Positions 17,135-25,742 of a DNA stretch of 64,000 nucleotides are shown here, one piece after another (position 1 is the stretch's first letter; each line of letters starts with the position of its first letter). The translations under genes and the position numbers were made by a program. The notes under the pieces are model-generated. The model was not told the DNA's origin and searched no databases. It saw only the letters and a program-made list of their open reading frames with translations. Origin of the DNA: an unicellular cyanobacterium SU2. GTDB taxonomy: Bacteria > Cyanobacteriota > Cyanobacteriia > Cyanobacteriales > Microcystaceae. Location: contig NEED01000008.1 in NCBI GenBank assembly GCA_002110465.1, positions 1 to 64,000 of the forward strand, written 5' to 3'.

Positions 17135-18805
17135 TTAAAGAATAAAATCACTAGCTGCGAGGTTGATTGTACCAGTTAATTGGAGTTCCATTTCAGCAAT
17201 GAAATTACCATCATTTTGCCGATCTACTTGAACAATAGTATTCCCACCTGATTGGAAATAGCGAACTTGTCCACTACCAAAACCATTGAAAGCACTGGTA
17301 CCGATGAAATTAAACGCTTGATTACCAGCTGTACCTAGGTGAGAATCTATGAATGATAGATCAATACGATCAAAGCCTTTGTTAAAGTCAGCCAATATAT
17401 CACGAGTAAGACCAGAATTACTGTCATTAACGCTAAAGAAACGATAAATATCATCGCCATTACCATTAGTCATTATGTCTGTACCTGAACCACCAACAAG
17501 AGTGTCGTCTCCACTACCCCCAACTAGGATATCATTGCCACTACTACCAGACAGGTAGTCGTTGCCACCCTGACCATACATTCGGTCATTGCCACTACTA
17601 CCGTACAGAGAATCATTGTTATTACCACCATACATAGTGTCGTGGCCATTACCACCATAAAGTCGGTCATTGCCACTGCTACCAGAGAGGTAGTCGTTGT
17701 TATTTCCCCCATAAAGATAGTCATTGCCACTGCTACCGTACAGATAGTCGTTGCCATTATTACCATAAATACGGTCATTGTCACCTTGACCATAGAGTCG
17801 ATCATTACCATCACCGCCGCGAATGGTATCATCTCCTAAACCAGTCCAAATCTGGTCATTGCCAGCAGTCCCAGTGATACTGTCATTTCCTCCACCGGTA
17901 TACACTCGTTCAAAATTAGTGGCTGTTTCTCCCGTAAAGTTGGTCACCCCAGTGACCATATTTAAGACATAAGCACCATTAAAGAAACGCACATCTAGGG
18001 TGTCAAATCCTCCTGAACCACCATCCATGGTGTCAACGCCCCAACCCCCATCAATCCAGTCATCGCCGCTACTACCGTAAATACGGTCATTGCCACTCTG
18101 ACCATAGAGTCGGTCGTTACCACTGCTACCAGAAAGATAATCATTGTTATTCCCGCCATACAGGGAATCATTGCCATTATTACCATACAGAGAATCATTG
18201 CCATTATCACCATAAATACGGTCATTGTCACCCTGACCAGAGAGGACATCGTTCCCATCACCACCGCGAATAGTGTCATTTCCTGAGCCGGTATAAATAT
18301 AGTCATTGCCAGCAGTACCAGTGATACTGTCATTGCCACCACCGGTGTACACTCGCTCAAAATTAGTGGCTGTTTCTCCCGTAAAGTTGGTCACCCCAGT
18401 GACCATATTTAAGACATAAGCACCATTAAAGAAACGCACATCTAGGGTATCAAATCCTAAGCCACCATCCATGGCATCAAGACCCCAACCCCCATCAATC
18501 CAGTCATTGCCGCTGTCACCATCAATACTGTCATTGCCACTGCCCCCATAGAGATAGTCATTGCCACTGCCCCCATAGAGATAGTCATTGCCATTGTCAC
18601 CATAAACACGGTCACTGTCAGTACCACCGAACAGAGTATCATTGCCACTGCCCCCATAAATACTGTCATTGTCACTATCACCATAAATACGGTCATTACC
18701 GTCACGACCGCTAATGGTGTCGTTACCTGCGTAACCATAAATATAATCTGGGGAGTTAGTACCATTTAGGTTATCATTTCCTAATGTTCCGTAAATAAAT
18801 GCCAT
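17135..18805 (-). CDS. RTX calcium-binding repeat protein, probable type I secretion substrate
   Basis: A 556-residue protein made almost entirely of glycine/aspartate nonapeptides of the GGxGxDxhx type, which fold into a calcium-filled beta roll. It has no N-terminal signal peptide. The last 110 residues (from about IYRFFSVNDSNSG) resemble the serralysin-type C-terminal domain used for type I export. No enzymatic domain is visible. A block of about 50 residues, DTLDVRFFNGAYVLNMVTG through VYTGGGND, occurs twice (near 118-165 and 268-315) with almost identical sequence. Function may be surface layer, adhesion or motility related; no T1SS genes are nearby. Confidence 0.85.
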   Translation of the reverse strand: MAFIYGTLGNDNLNGTNSPDYIYGYAGNDTISGRDGNDRIYGDSDNDSIYGGSGNDTLFGGTDSDRVYGDNGNDYLYGGSGNDYLYGGSGNDSIDGDSGNDWIDGGWGLDAMDGGLGFDTLDVRFFNGAYVLNMVTGVTNFTGETATNFERVYTGGGNDSITGTAGNDYIYTGSGNDTIRGGDGNDVLSGQGDNDRIYGDNGNDSLYGNNGNDSLYGGNNNDYLSGSSGNDRLYGQSGNDRIYGSSGDDWIDGGWGVDTMDGGSGGFDTLDVRFFNGAYVLNMVTGVTNFTGETATNFERVYTGGGNDSITGTAGNDQIWTGLGDDTIRGGDGNDRLYGQGDNDRIYGNNGNDYLYGSSGNDYLYGGNNNDYLSGSSGNDRLYGGNGHDTMYGGNNNDSLYGSSGNDRMYGQGGNDYLSGSSGNDILVGGSGDDTLVGGSGTDIMTNGNGDDIYRFFSVNDSNSGLTRDILADFNKGFDRIDLSFIDSHLGTAGNQAFNFIGTSAFNGFGSGQVRYFQSGGNTIVQVDRQNDGNFIAEMELQLTGTINLAASDFIL

Positions 18806-19175
18806 AAGTCTTTACCGATATATTCTTTCTTGATAAGTTAGTATTCTTCAGACCCCTCAACTAATACTGCCAAAACCCTGATTTATAGTTGCTGGATTAG
18901 ACAACCTAAATAATACGATTTACCAGGAAGAGTCTTTGTGAAAAATCCTCTAACGCCATCAATGATATTCCACAAATAGATAATATTAGGTATTCTTTGT
19001 GATAAATGTTCATAAATTAGGTCAGTTTTGTGTTCTGGAAAACATGATCTTTTTTCCCATTGTTAGCCTAAAAAATTTATAGAGTTCTAATAGTAGGACT
19101 TCAACAATTATGAAGAACGCTAAATCTGTGAACGAAAATTATTTTTTGGGGATGATCAAGTTAGCAGAGAAGATA
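18806..19175. other. 370-bp intergenic region upstream of the RTX gene
   Basis: AT-rich gap between the WD40 gene's end and the RTX gene's start on the same strand. It should hold the RTX promoter. I see no ORF, hairpin terminator or repeat strong enough to name. Confidence 0.4.
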
Positions 19176-20750
19176 TTAACTAACTTTGTTCCATACTTGA
19201 ATTATTCCATCAGCCCCTCCAGCAATCAACGTTTGACCATCAGAACTTAAAGCCAAAGATAAAATAGCACTATGGCGAGAATCATCCTCATCACTGATTG
19301 TTAAAAACCCGATCGCTTCACGACGATTAGGATGCCAAATTCTCAGATAACCATCAGTTCCGCCACTAAATAGAATTTGTTCTTGCTCACTAAAAACCAA
19401 CGCTTTAACTTGACCACTGTGAGCATTCAACGTCCGAACGGGTTCTAAAGGTCGGCCTGTGCTAAAACGACTGACATCGAGTTGCCACAATTTAATCGTA
19501 CCATCAACACAACCAGCCCCTAGGGTTTGACCATCGGGACTAAAGGCTAAAGACTCCACTGAAGAAACATTACCCGCTAAAAAGCCGATTTGTTCACCCG
19601 TTTTCAATTTCCAGAGGTTAACTCGTCCATCCCCGCCAGCACTAGCGATTAATCCTTCTGGGGCATAAACCGCGATCGCATAAATAGCCCCTAACGGATC
19701 ATAGGAACTACATTGGAGTTCACCGCCCCAAAGTTGCCATTGCTTCACTGTCTGATCATAACTGCCACTGATCAACAAAAACGGGTCAGAGGAGATTGCC
19801 AAAGATTGAACTGAACCAGTATGTTGAGTTAAGGTAGCTTGTAAACACAGAGTTATAGACTCTTGATCGACATGATCCCCCACCCATAATTTAATGGTGT
19901 GATCAAAACTCCCCGTGACGATATGATAACGAGATGAAGAGCCTTCGAGGGGAGCAAACACAACCGCTAATAACCCTTGAGAATGGGCTACTATCTGACT
20001 CTTAGCCTCTCCTGTCGCTAATTTCCAACTTCGTAAGGTTTGATCCCAACTCCCACTAATTAGCCATTTTCCATCGGGACTAATTGCTATTGAACTCACT
20101 GCATCATCATGGCCGATTAACTGATAACGGCGGTTCCAAACTGGAATAGAAGGACTTTGGGAAACAAAGGAAGTCGGCGCAACAATGGGCAATTGGGTTG
20201 TTACTTGAGAGAAATTTAACCCGGAAGCACTATACGGACCCAAAGGCGATATTTCAGACTCTGGCGTTGGGGGGAGATCTTGGGAGGGTTCGTGTATTTG
20301 TCGAGTGATCGCCTTTAATTCTTGGCTTAATTGAATATAAGATTTTTCAAGTTGTTCGATCCGTTCGGGGAGAACTTGGGTATTGAGGTATTGAACCACA
20401 CTATTAAGGGATTGCTCAATACTGACGAGGTTTTCTTTGAGACGAGCGATCACCCGTCCTTCTGTGCCTTCTGAGGGGGGTGGAGGGGGTGACACTGGGA
20501 CTTGAACTTCAATTTTTTTAATTTCTTGGCTAATTTGCTCTTTTACTTGTTTAATCATTTTTGTGACTCGCTTTTGGCTAATATACCGCCAGCGAAGTCC
20601 ATTTAAACTATTCAAGATTAACCCCAAGGTAAGAAAGACTAACAGTAACCGAAGATCTTGGGTAGCCATGGCTGTAAACAGACAGATAACCGCCCCTCCC
20701 AAGGCTAAAAATTCAGCAACTTCAAGCCAGTGAAATTGTTTGAAAAACAT
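19176..20750 (-). CDS. membrane-anchored WD40 repeat protein
   Basis: A 524-residue protein with two adjacent hydrophobic helices at the N-terminus (about 10-30 and 33-52), a Lys/Glu-rich coiled-coil stretch (about 60-160) broken by a Pro run, and a C-terminal WD40 propeller from about 205 to the end. Seven or so blades can be seen, each with patterns like AISPDGKWLISGSWDQTLRSW and DGTIKLWQ. WD40 propellers are interaction platforms; the partner is unknown. Its start lies four bases after the mgtE stop, so the two are almost surely co-transcribed. No kinase or caspase domain is attached. Confidence 0.85.
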   Translation of the reverse strand: MFFKQFHWLEVAEFLALGGAVICLFTAMATQDLRLLLVFLTLGLILNSLNGLRWRYISQKRVTKMIKQVKEQISQEIKKIEVQVPVSPPPPPSEGTEGRVIARLKENLVSIEQSLNSVVQYLNTQVLPERIEQLEKSYIQLSQELKAITRQIHEPSQDLPPTPESEISPLGPYSASGLNFSQVTTQLPIVAPTSFVSQSPSIPVWNRRYQLIGHDDAVSSIAISPDGKWLISGSWDQTLRSWKLATGEAKSQIVAHSQGLLAVVFAPLEGSSSRYHIVTGSFDHTIKLWVGDHVDQESITLCLQATLTQHTGSVQSLAISSDPFLLISGSYDQTVKQWQLWGGELQCSSYDPLGAIYAIAVYAPEGLIASAGGDGRVNLWKLKTGEQIGFLAGNVSSVESLAFSPDGQTLGAGCVDGTIKLWQLDVSRFSTGRPLEPVRTLNAHSGQVKALVFSEQEQILFSGGTDGYLRIWHPNRREAIGFLTISDEDDSRHSAILSLALSSDGQTLIAGGADGIIQVWNKVS

Positions 20751-20754
20751 AACC

Positions 20755-22149
20755 TTAAATGCCTAAAATCAGTCGGGCAATCATAAAATAAATCAATACG
20801 CCTACCACATCCACCGCCGTTGTAATAAAAGGGGCTGACATCAAGGCGGGATCAAGTCCAAGAGAACGAAAGAGAAAAGGTAAAGATGACCCCGCTACTG
20901 ACGCTAAAACCGCGATCGCCACTAAACTAATCCCTACGGACAGGGAAACGAACCAATTCCCCTGTAATAAATACGCCCAAACCGTCGCTAAAGTTCCCAA
21001 AATTACTCCTAATAATGCGCCGGCCATCAGTTCACGCCAAACCACCTGTCCTGCCCCAAGATCGTGAAGATCTTCGGTATTTAAGCCTCGAATAACGACC
21101 GTAGAAGATTGCGCCCCTACATTGCCGCCAGTTCCGGTTAATAAAGGAATAAAAGCGGTTAAAATAGCCATTTGCTCTAATAGAGTCACGTGGGATTTAA
21201 TAATCGTGGTGGTAGCCGTATTGGTCAACAATAAAACTAACAGCCAAACCACTCGTTTACGGGCGACAGTGATTAAATTCATTTGAAAATAGCTATCGCG
21301 ATCAGATTGCACCCCTCCTAAAGCATAGATATCTTCGGTAGCTTCTTCTTGCAAAATATCAATGACATCATCTACGGTGACGACCCCCACCAGTCGCTGT
21401 TCACGGTCAACCACAGGAACCGCTAAGAGATCATAACGTTGAATCATACGGGCTACATCTTCTTGATCATCTTGGGTATTAACCCAAACAATATCACGGG
21501 TCATAATTTCCCCTAGTGGGGTTTCAGGGGAAGATAACACCAACTCTCGTAGGGAGACAATACCAGTTAGATGGCGAAAAGCATCAGTAACGTAGAGATA
21601 ATAAATAACTTCAGACTTTTTGGCCAAACGTCGAATTTTGTCTAAGGTTTGAGCCACTGTTGAACTTTCTTTGAGGGAGATATACTCAGGGGTCATGATA
21701 CGACCGGCGGTATGTTCCTCATATCCTAGAAGCAAAGCAGTAAACTGACGTTCTTCAGGGCTGAGTTGTTCAAGTAAACGGCGAACTACCTTAGCAGGTA
21801 ACTCGTCAAACAGTCGCGCCCGATCATCAGGAGACATTTTATCTACCACTTCCCTGACTTCCTGCTGCTTAAATTGCTCAATTAGGGATTGTTGCACGCT
21901 TGAATCTAGATGTTCATAGACTTCAATAGCTTCTCCCTTAAGTAATAGGCGAAAAGCGATGAGTTGCATTGACTGAGGCAACCCTTCAATGGCATCAGCA
22001 ATATCAACCGATTGTACAGGAACTAAGAGAGCTTTGGCTCCTTCTAAATTTTTTTGTTCTAATAATAGCTGTAATTGGCTGCGAACTAATTGCCGCAACT
22101 CATGGCGAGAATTGGATTGTATTGTGGTCGCATTCTCACTCAAGGTCAA
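20755..22149 (-). CDS. mgtE: magnesium transporter MgtE (paralogue 1)
   Basis: Mg2+ channel/transporter of the MgtE family. From the TTG at 22149 the protein is 464 residues: the N domain (about 20-130, with MSPDDRARLFDELP), paired CBS domains (about 145-270, with VVTVDDVIDILQEEA) and five C-terminal membrane helices with TGGNVGAQSSTVVIRGL and LGLDPALMSAPF. TTG is chosen because AGGA stands five bases upstream and the resulting length matches the other two copies (461-462). The frame is open 51 codons further up without a better start. It heads the mgtE-WD40 operon; an IS1 element sits upstream. Confidence 0.9.
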   Translation of the reverse strand: MTLSENATTIQSNSRHELRQLVRSQLQLLLEQKNLEGAKALLVPVQSVDIADAIEGLPQSMQLIAFRLLLKGEAIEVYEHLDSSVQQSLIEQFKQQEVREVVDKMSPDDRARLFDELPAKVVRRLLEQLSPEERQFTALLLGYEEHTAGRIMTPEYISLKESSTVAQTLDKIRRLAKKSEVIYYLYVTDAFRHLTGIVSLRELVLSSPETPLGEIMTRDIVWVNTQDDQEDVARMIQRYDLLAVPVVDREQRLVGVVTVDDVIDILQEEATEDIYALGGVQSDRDSYFQMNLITVARKRVVWLLVLLLTNTATTTIIKSHVTLLEQMAILTAFIPLLTGTGGNVGAQSSTVVIRGLNTEDLHDLGAGQVVWRELMAGALLGVILGTLATVWAYLLQGNWFVSLSVGISLVAIAVLASVAGSSLPFLFRSLGLDPALMSAPFITTAVDVVGVLIYFMIARLILGI

Positions 22150-22375
22150 TAGTTTCCTGGGTCTAAAGCGTTTCTCTACTCCAATTAAAACACTTATTCG
22201 TTCAGAAGGTGTATGGATGCCATAATTATAGTTAACTAAGTAGGCATAATTAAATGAAAAACAGACAAGTTTGTCGTGGAGGCTTGAACCCTTATACCCC
22301 AAAATTTTAAGCCCTTCATGGCTTACTAGGAACTTACCTGTATTTTAGCCCACCTAGTTAAATGAAAACAGATAC
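22150..22375 (-). promoter_or_regulatory. upstream leader of mgtE paralogue 1
   Basis: The 226 bp between mgtE and the IS1 element contain GC-rich blocks that can pair (GGGCTT with AAGCC, GACAA with TTGTC) in AT-rich sequence. It may be a structured 5' leader, since Mg2+ transporter genes are often controlled this way, but I cannot match it to a known riboswitch. The IS1 end lies at its upstream edge and may have displaced the original promoter. Confidence 0.3.
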
Positions 22376-23321
22376 GGTACTGATTCCCATGTAGTGGAAA
22401 TTTTACAAACTGTTAGCAACCTGAGCATTATAATGGTGGATAAAATACCAAATGGCTCCGATATGATTTTCCACTTTTTTCGAGAAGGATAAAGTTTCTC
22501 GCACTAACCGAGAGATTCTTTGACGGAGGGTATTATTATACCGTTCAATATGATTAGTTTCACCACTATCTTTATAAACAGGTCGATGTCGTTGAGTAGG
22601 AATAACCGTATTGTAAGCTTCCCAGAAATCTGTATAAGCTACTGCACATTGTCGATAAACTGGTGGTAATGAAGCCCAGAGTTTTTTTGCTGATTCACCC
22701 TTAGCGATCGCCTATATAACAGCCAACAATTTCTCGGGTTTTTCTATCAATAGCAAGCCACACCCAATATTTCTTATTTCTGCTGTCAACAAATGACCAT
22801 AATTCATCACATTTAATAGTCAATTTACCTTTAGGCTTGTCTGAAACGTTTGCTTGACGGGGGACTTGCTAAAATTTATTATTAACATAGTTTTGTAGCC
22901 ATTGCCATAAAACTTCGACAACTCTGGCAATTCCTCTTAAAGAAATTCTCGAATCGAAGCAACTTGTCAATTAGGTCTTTTTGTTGCTGATTCACCCATA
23001 TTTTAGTTGAGTTTTTGACAAACTGATGACCACAATCTTGACAACCATGTTTAGGCTTTTTGTTATGAATACTCCCATTTTTTGTAAACCGCTTTGACCC
23101 ACAGTTAGGACAAGAATCTTCAGACTTCTTCAAAGGTAATGCTATAAGCAAAAAGAAAAGAGTATTCAATAAATTCGACATTAATAAAAAAGGATAAGAA
23201 GGCAAGTTTTGATTGGATATAAACACATTATAACTGAATTGAACTTCTCTTCAGTCTTTTTATCTTTTGGCTAATGCAGATGAACTACTCAAGATTCTTT
23301 CACTACATGGGAATCACTACC
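22376..23321 (-). mobile_element. IS1-family insertion sequence, degenerate
   Basis: Bounded by inverted repeats of about 21 bp: the left end has GGTACTGATTCCCATGTAG and the inverted right end GGTAGTGATTCCCATGTAG, differing at one base. Length is 946 bp. Inside is one IS1-type transposase gene carrying frameshifts and a nonsense codon. I do not see a clear 8-9 bp target duplication (left flank AACAGATAC, right flank AAATTTTTT). The right end is only 7 bp from the aroQ stop codon. Confidence 0.88.
22403..23226 (-). pseudogene. IS1-family transposase, broken
   Basis: The N-terminal part is an InsA-like zinc finger, CPNCGSKRFTKNG then CQDCGHQFV. A one-base frameshift after IDKLL moves to another frame that reads ISLRGIARVVEVLWQWLQNYV. 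TAG at 22869-22871 replaces a Gln codon (KF-stop-QVPRQ). The DDE-type catalytic part follows with CDELWSFVDSRNKKYWVWL and DRKTREIVGCYIGDR; a second frameshift lies at a GCGATCGC site (22704-22711). The end, HHYNAQVANSL, stops at 22403. Three lesions mean no active transposase. Confidence 0.88.
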
Positions 23322-23328
23322 AAATTTT

Positions 23329-23793
23329 TTAACGCTCATTCCTGAGATGATCAACTAAAGCGTGTAACCCTAGTTTATAACTTTGCGCGCCAAACCCACT
23401 AATCTGTCCGATCGCAACAGCAGCAATATAAGAATGATGACGAAAGGGTTCCCGTTGATAGATATTACTGAGGTGAACTTCAACGGTGGGAACTTTCACA
23501 GCAGACAAGGCATCTCTAATAGCAATACTGGTGTGGGTATAGGCTCCGGCATTAATCATAATTCCTTGATATTTATCACAAGAATCATGGATAGCATCTA
23601 TCAAAACCCCTTCGTGGTTTGATTGCAGACATTCTATACGAATACCTATAATATCCGCCTCCTCCGTCAGAAGGCGGTTGATACTATCCAATGTTACAGA
23701 GCCGTAGATGAGAGGTTCACGCTTTCCCAACAAATTTAAGTTAGGACCGTGGAGAACTAAAATATTAAGTTGCCTAAAAGCTTGAGAATACAC
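23329..23793 (-). CDS. aroQ: type II 3-dehydroquinate dehydratase
   Basis: Shikimate-pathway enzyme that dehydrates 3-dehydroquinate to 3-dehydroshikimate, a dodecamer in characterised members. The 154 residues have the opening HGPNLNLLGKRE with the catalytic Tyr in PLIYG soon after, the QSNHEG loop, NAGAYTHTS, the catalytic His in VEVHLSN, and the FRHHSY segment. The start is GTG. It lies 17 bp downstream of a conserved-looking 45-residue gene. The dead IS1 element starts 7 bp after its stop, so any downstream co-transcription has been cut. Confidence 0.94.
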   Translation of the reverse strand: MYSQAFRQLNILVLHGPNLNLLGKREPLIYGSVTLDSINRLLTEEADIIGIRIECLQSNHEGVLIDAIHDSCDKYQGIMINAGAYTHTSIAIRDALSAVKVPTVEVHLSNIYQREPFRHHSYIAAVAIGQISGFGAQSYKLGLHALVDHLRNER

Positions 23794-23810
23794 TTTAAGA
23801 CTAACTGTGC

Positions 23811-23948
23811 CTATCGGCGGCGCTGTGGGTCGTTGACAGGGATGGGAATTAGCTCAGCTTCAGGCTCAGCTTGGGGACCGAGTAAGGTCTCAATTAGCTT
23901 TTGTGCCCATTCTTTGAGCTTTTCGAGAACTTTTTCTAAATAGTCCAT
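23811..23948 (-). CDS. 45-residue amphipathic protein upstream of aroQ
   Basis: A small gene read as MDYLEKVLEKLKEWAQKLIE then a Pro/Glu-rich middle and a basic end (DPQRRR). AGGAG lies about 10 nt before the ATG. The first 25 residues form a clear amphipathic helix. I recall similar short ORFs beside aroQ in other cyanobacteria but have no function. The 17-bp gap to aroQ suggests one transcript. Codon use and the ribosome site make it a likely real gene. Confidence 0.7.
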   Translation of the reverse strand: MDYLEKVLEKLKEWAQKLIETLLGPQAEPEAELIPIPVNDPQRRR

Positions 23949-24224
23949 CAGACAGACGACTCCTGTTGATATGTTCAATTTTGTTTTCTTGAGGCTTGCC
24001 GAACTAGCAACAAATTCACTTCACAAACTGCGCCAGTTGTCTCACTTTTGAGGATGACAAACTACGTTATAAACGAATTTATAGGTATCTTTAGTTTAAC
24101 ATAAGGTTTTGGAGATGGGCACCGCTTCCCCTTAAACATTTGGATTAGATTGATCCTTTTAACGAATGCCGGGCAGGGAGGAATAGGACGTTGCACGGTT
24201 TAGTTTCTTCTACTCCCTACCCTA

Positions 24225-24351
24225 ATCTACGGGGCGTTGCACAATCAAGGGATGATTTTGATTTGAGTGCAATAATTTTTCCTTTGATATCAGTAGTTTT
24301 GTTCTATGGAAATTTAATCATCATCCCACAACGATGCAACGCCATCTACGG
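24225..24351. repeat. 111-bp MITE-like element with 8-bp target duplication
   Basis: The 8-bp sequence ATCTACGG is repeated at 24225-24232 and 24344-24351. Between them, 24233-24343 starts GGCGTTGCA and ends TGCAACGCC. The inverted ends match again further in (GGGATGAT and ATCATCCC), with a mismatched 7-bp spacer. The interior is AT-rich and codes for nothing. Perfect target duplication plus two-part inverted ends marks it as a transposed, non-autonomous element. It lies 28 bp beyond the rpsF stop. The rest of the 430-bp gap (23949-24378) shows nothing else clear. Confidence 0.85.
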
Positions 24352-24378
24352 AGTTTATTTTTTAGGAACTCCCTTAAG

Positions 24379-24747
24379 TTATTCACTTTCAACGGCAACA
24401 GGCTCGTTAGCTTCTTCTTCTTGCCCTTCAACTTCTGCCTCTGGTTCTTCTGACGCAGCTTTTTTCACTTTAATCGTTAGATAGCGAATTACTTCGTCAC
24501 TCAAGCGCATCGCCCGTTCTAGGGGAGCGACTTGGGTTCCATCAGCTTCGTAATTCATTTGTACATAAATTCCGTCAAAATATCGTTGAATTGGGTAAGC
24601 AAGCCGCCGTTTACCCCAAATTTTTATCTGGAGATCCGTTACATTATATTCTCTTAAAAAATCTCCATATTTACTGACTTCTTGCTGCACCTGCTCTTCT
24701 GATAAACTGGGGCGCAGAATGTATAACATTTCGTAACTTGAACTCAT
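24379..24747 (-). CDS. rpsF: 30S ribosomal protein S6
   Basis: Small-subunit protein S6, which pairs with S18 on the 30S platform. The 122 residues start [20 protein letters not shown] and include [21 protein letters not shown] and the late [13 protein letters not shown]. An acidic Glu-rich tail (about 100-122) extends beyond the core, as often in cyanobacteria. The ATG at 24747 is right: AGGAG stands ten bases upstream and would be inside the coding part of the longer frame. A MITE-like element follows its stop codon. Confidence 0.95.
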   Translation of the reverse strand: MSSSYEMLYILRPSLSEEQVQQEVSKYGDFLREYNVTDLQIKIWGKRRLAYPIQRYFDGIYVQMNYEADGTQVAPLERAMRLSDEVIRYLTIKVKKAASEEPEAEVEGQEEEANEPVAVESE

Positions 24748-24914
24748 AAACTGTAATCTCCTTATGGACAAAAGGGCTTCTGTCGTTCCTAAAACATCAG
24801 AAGCAAGGGCAATCTTTTCAACAGAATAAAATCATACTACCATTAAGGCACTTAACGCTAGTATATGTTTTAGCCTCATCGGTTTAACTCCATCCTTACT
24901 GACTGCTTACTGTT

Positions 24915-25742
24915 ATGGCGCAACGCTATGTTAGAGTCACAACGGCTCAAGGAACAATCTACTACGGTTCCCTCAACCTTAATCGCACAGTGACAGTTTT
25001 CAATGCTGCTCCCTGGCACGGTGGACAACCCACTGATGACATTTTAGAAGCTGATGATTGTCGTTTATTAGCTCCTTGTTTTCCTTCCAAAATCATAGCG
25101 GTAGGGAGGAATTACCGCGCTCATGCTGCCGAACTCGGCAATGTAGTTCCGGAGGAACCTTTATTATTTCTTAAGCCTCCCTCTACCCTCACCGCCGATA
25201 GTCAGCCTATTTATTATCCTCCTCAGTCCCAACGGGTTGACTATGAGGGAGAATTAGCCCTAGTGATAGGTGAGATTACTAAAAACTGTTCTCCTCAACA
25301 AGCTCGTACCAAAATTTGGGGATATACCATTGCTAATGATGTCACTGCCCGTGATTTACAAAAAAAAGATAATCAATGGACACGAGCTAAAGGCTTTGAT
25401 AGCTTTTGTCCTCTAGGACCGTGGATTGTGAGAGAATTAAGTGCAGGGGCTAAAATACAGACATTTATTAATAATGATCCTGAGCCTCGACAATCAGCGT
25501 TAATTCACGATTTGGTTTTTTCACCCCAAGCGGTGGTTTCCTACATCTCCCATATTATGACCTTATTGCCAGGAGATGTGGTTTTAACAGGAACCCCAGA
25601 GGGGGTCGGTCCAGTTGAAGTAGGGGATAAGGTTCGGGTTGAAATTGAGGGAATTGGGAGTTTAGAAAATCCGATAATGGCTGCGTTTGCTTCTCAAACT
25701 GCTAGTAACGAACCTGGGAATATGCCGCCTCAGAAATTGTAG
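24915..25742 (+). CDS. fumarylacetoacetate hydrolase family protein
   Basis: A 275-residue FAH-superfamily enzyme, cytosolic and metal dependent. The core (about 55-255) shows IIAVGRNYRAHAAELG, the metal ligands in DYEGELALVIG and in the following NDVTARD, the FDSFCPLGPW segment, and LTGTPEGVGPVEVGD. Members include acylpyruvate hydrolases, oxaloacetate decarboxylases and 2-keto-4-pentenoate hydratases, so substrate cannot be set from sequence. The last 41 bp overlap the end of the convergent tic20 gene. Confidence 0.88.
   Translation: MAQRYVRVTTAQGTIYYGSLNLNRTVTVFNAAPWHGGQPTDDILEADDCRLLAPCFPSKIIAVGRNYRAHAAELGNVVPEEPLLFLKPPSTLTADSQPIYYPPQSQRVDYEGELALVIGEITKNCSPQQARTKIWGYTIANDVTARDLQKKDNQWTRAKGFDSFCPLGPWIVRELSAGAKIQTFINNDPEPRQSALIHDLVFSPQAVVSYISHIMTLLPGDVVLTGTPEGVGPVEVGDKVRVEIEGIGSLENPIMAAFASQTASNEPGNMPPQKL

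Noticed and set aside
17524-18765. Several Met/Val/Thr-rich open frames opposite or shifted within the RTX gene
   Set aside because: They are shadows created by the repetitive Gly-Asp codons of the RTX gene in other frames.
22255-22330. tRNA-like TTCAAGCC segment on the minus strand
   Set aside because: No matching acceptor stem, D arm or anticodon arm can be drawn; the T-arm stem does not pair.
24191-24484. 97-codon plus-strand frame over the MITE and the 3' end of rpsF
   Set aside because: It overlaps rpsF in antisense and runs through the MITE; the Ser-rich end is a shadow of the Glu-rich S6 tail.
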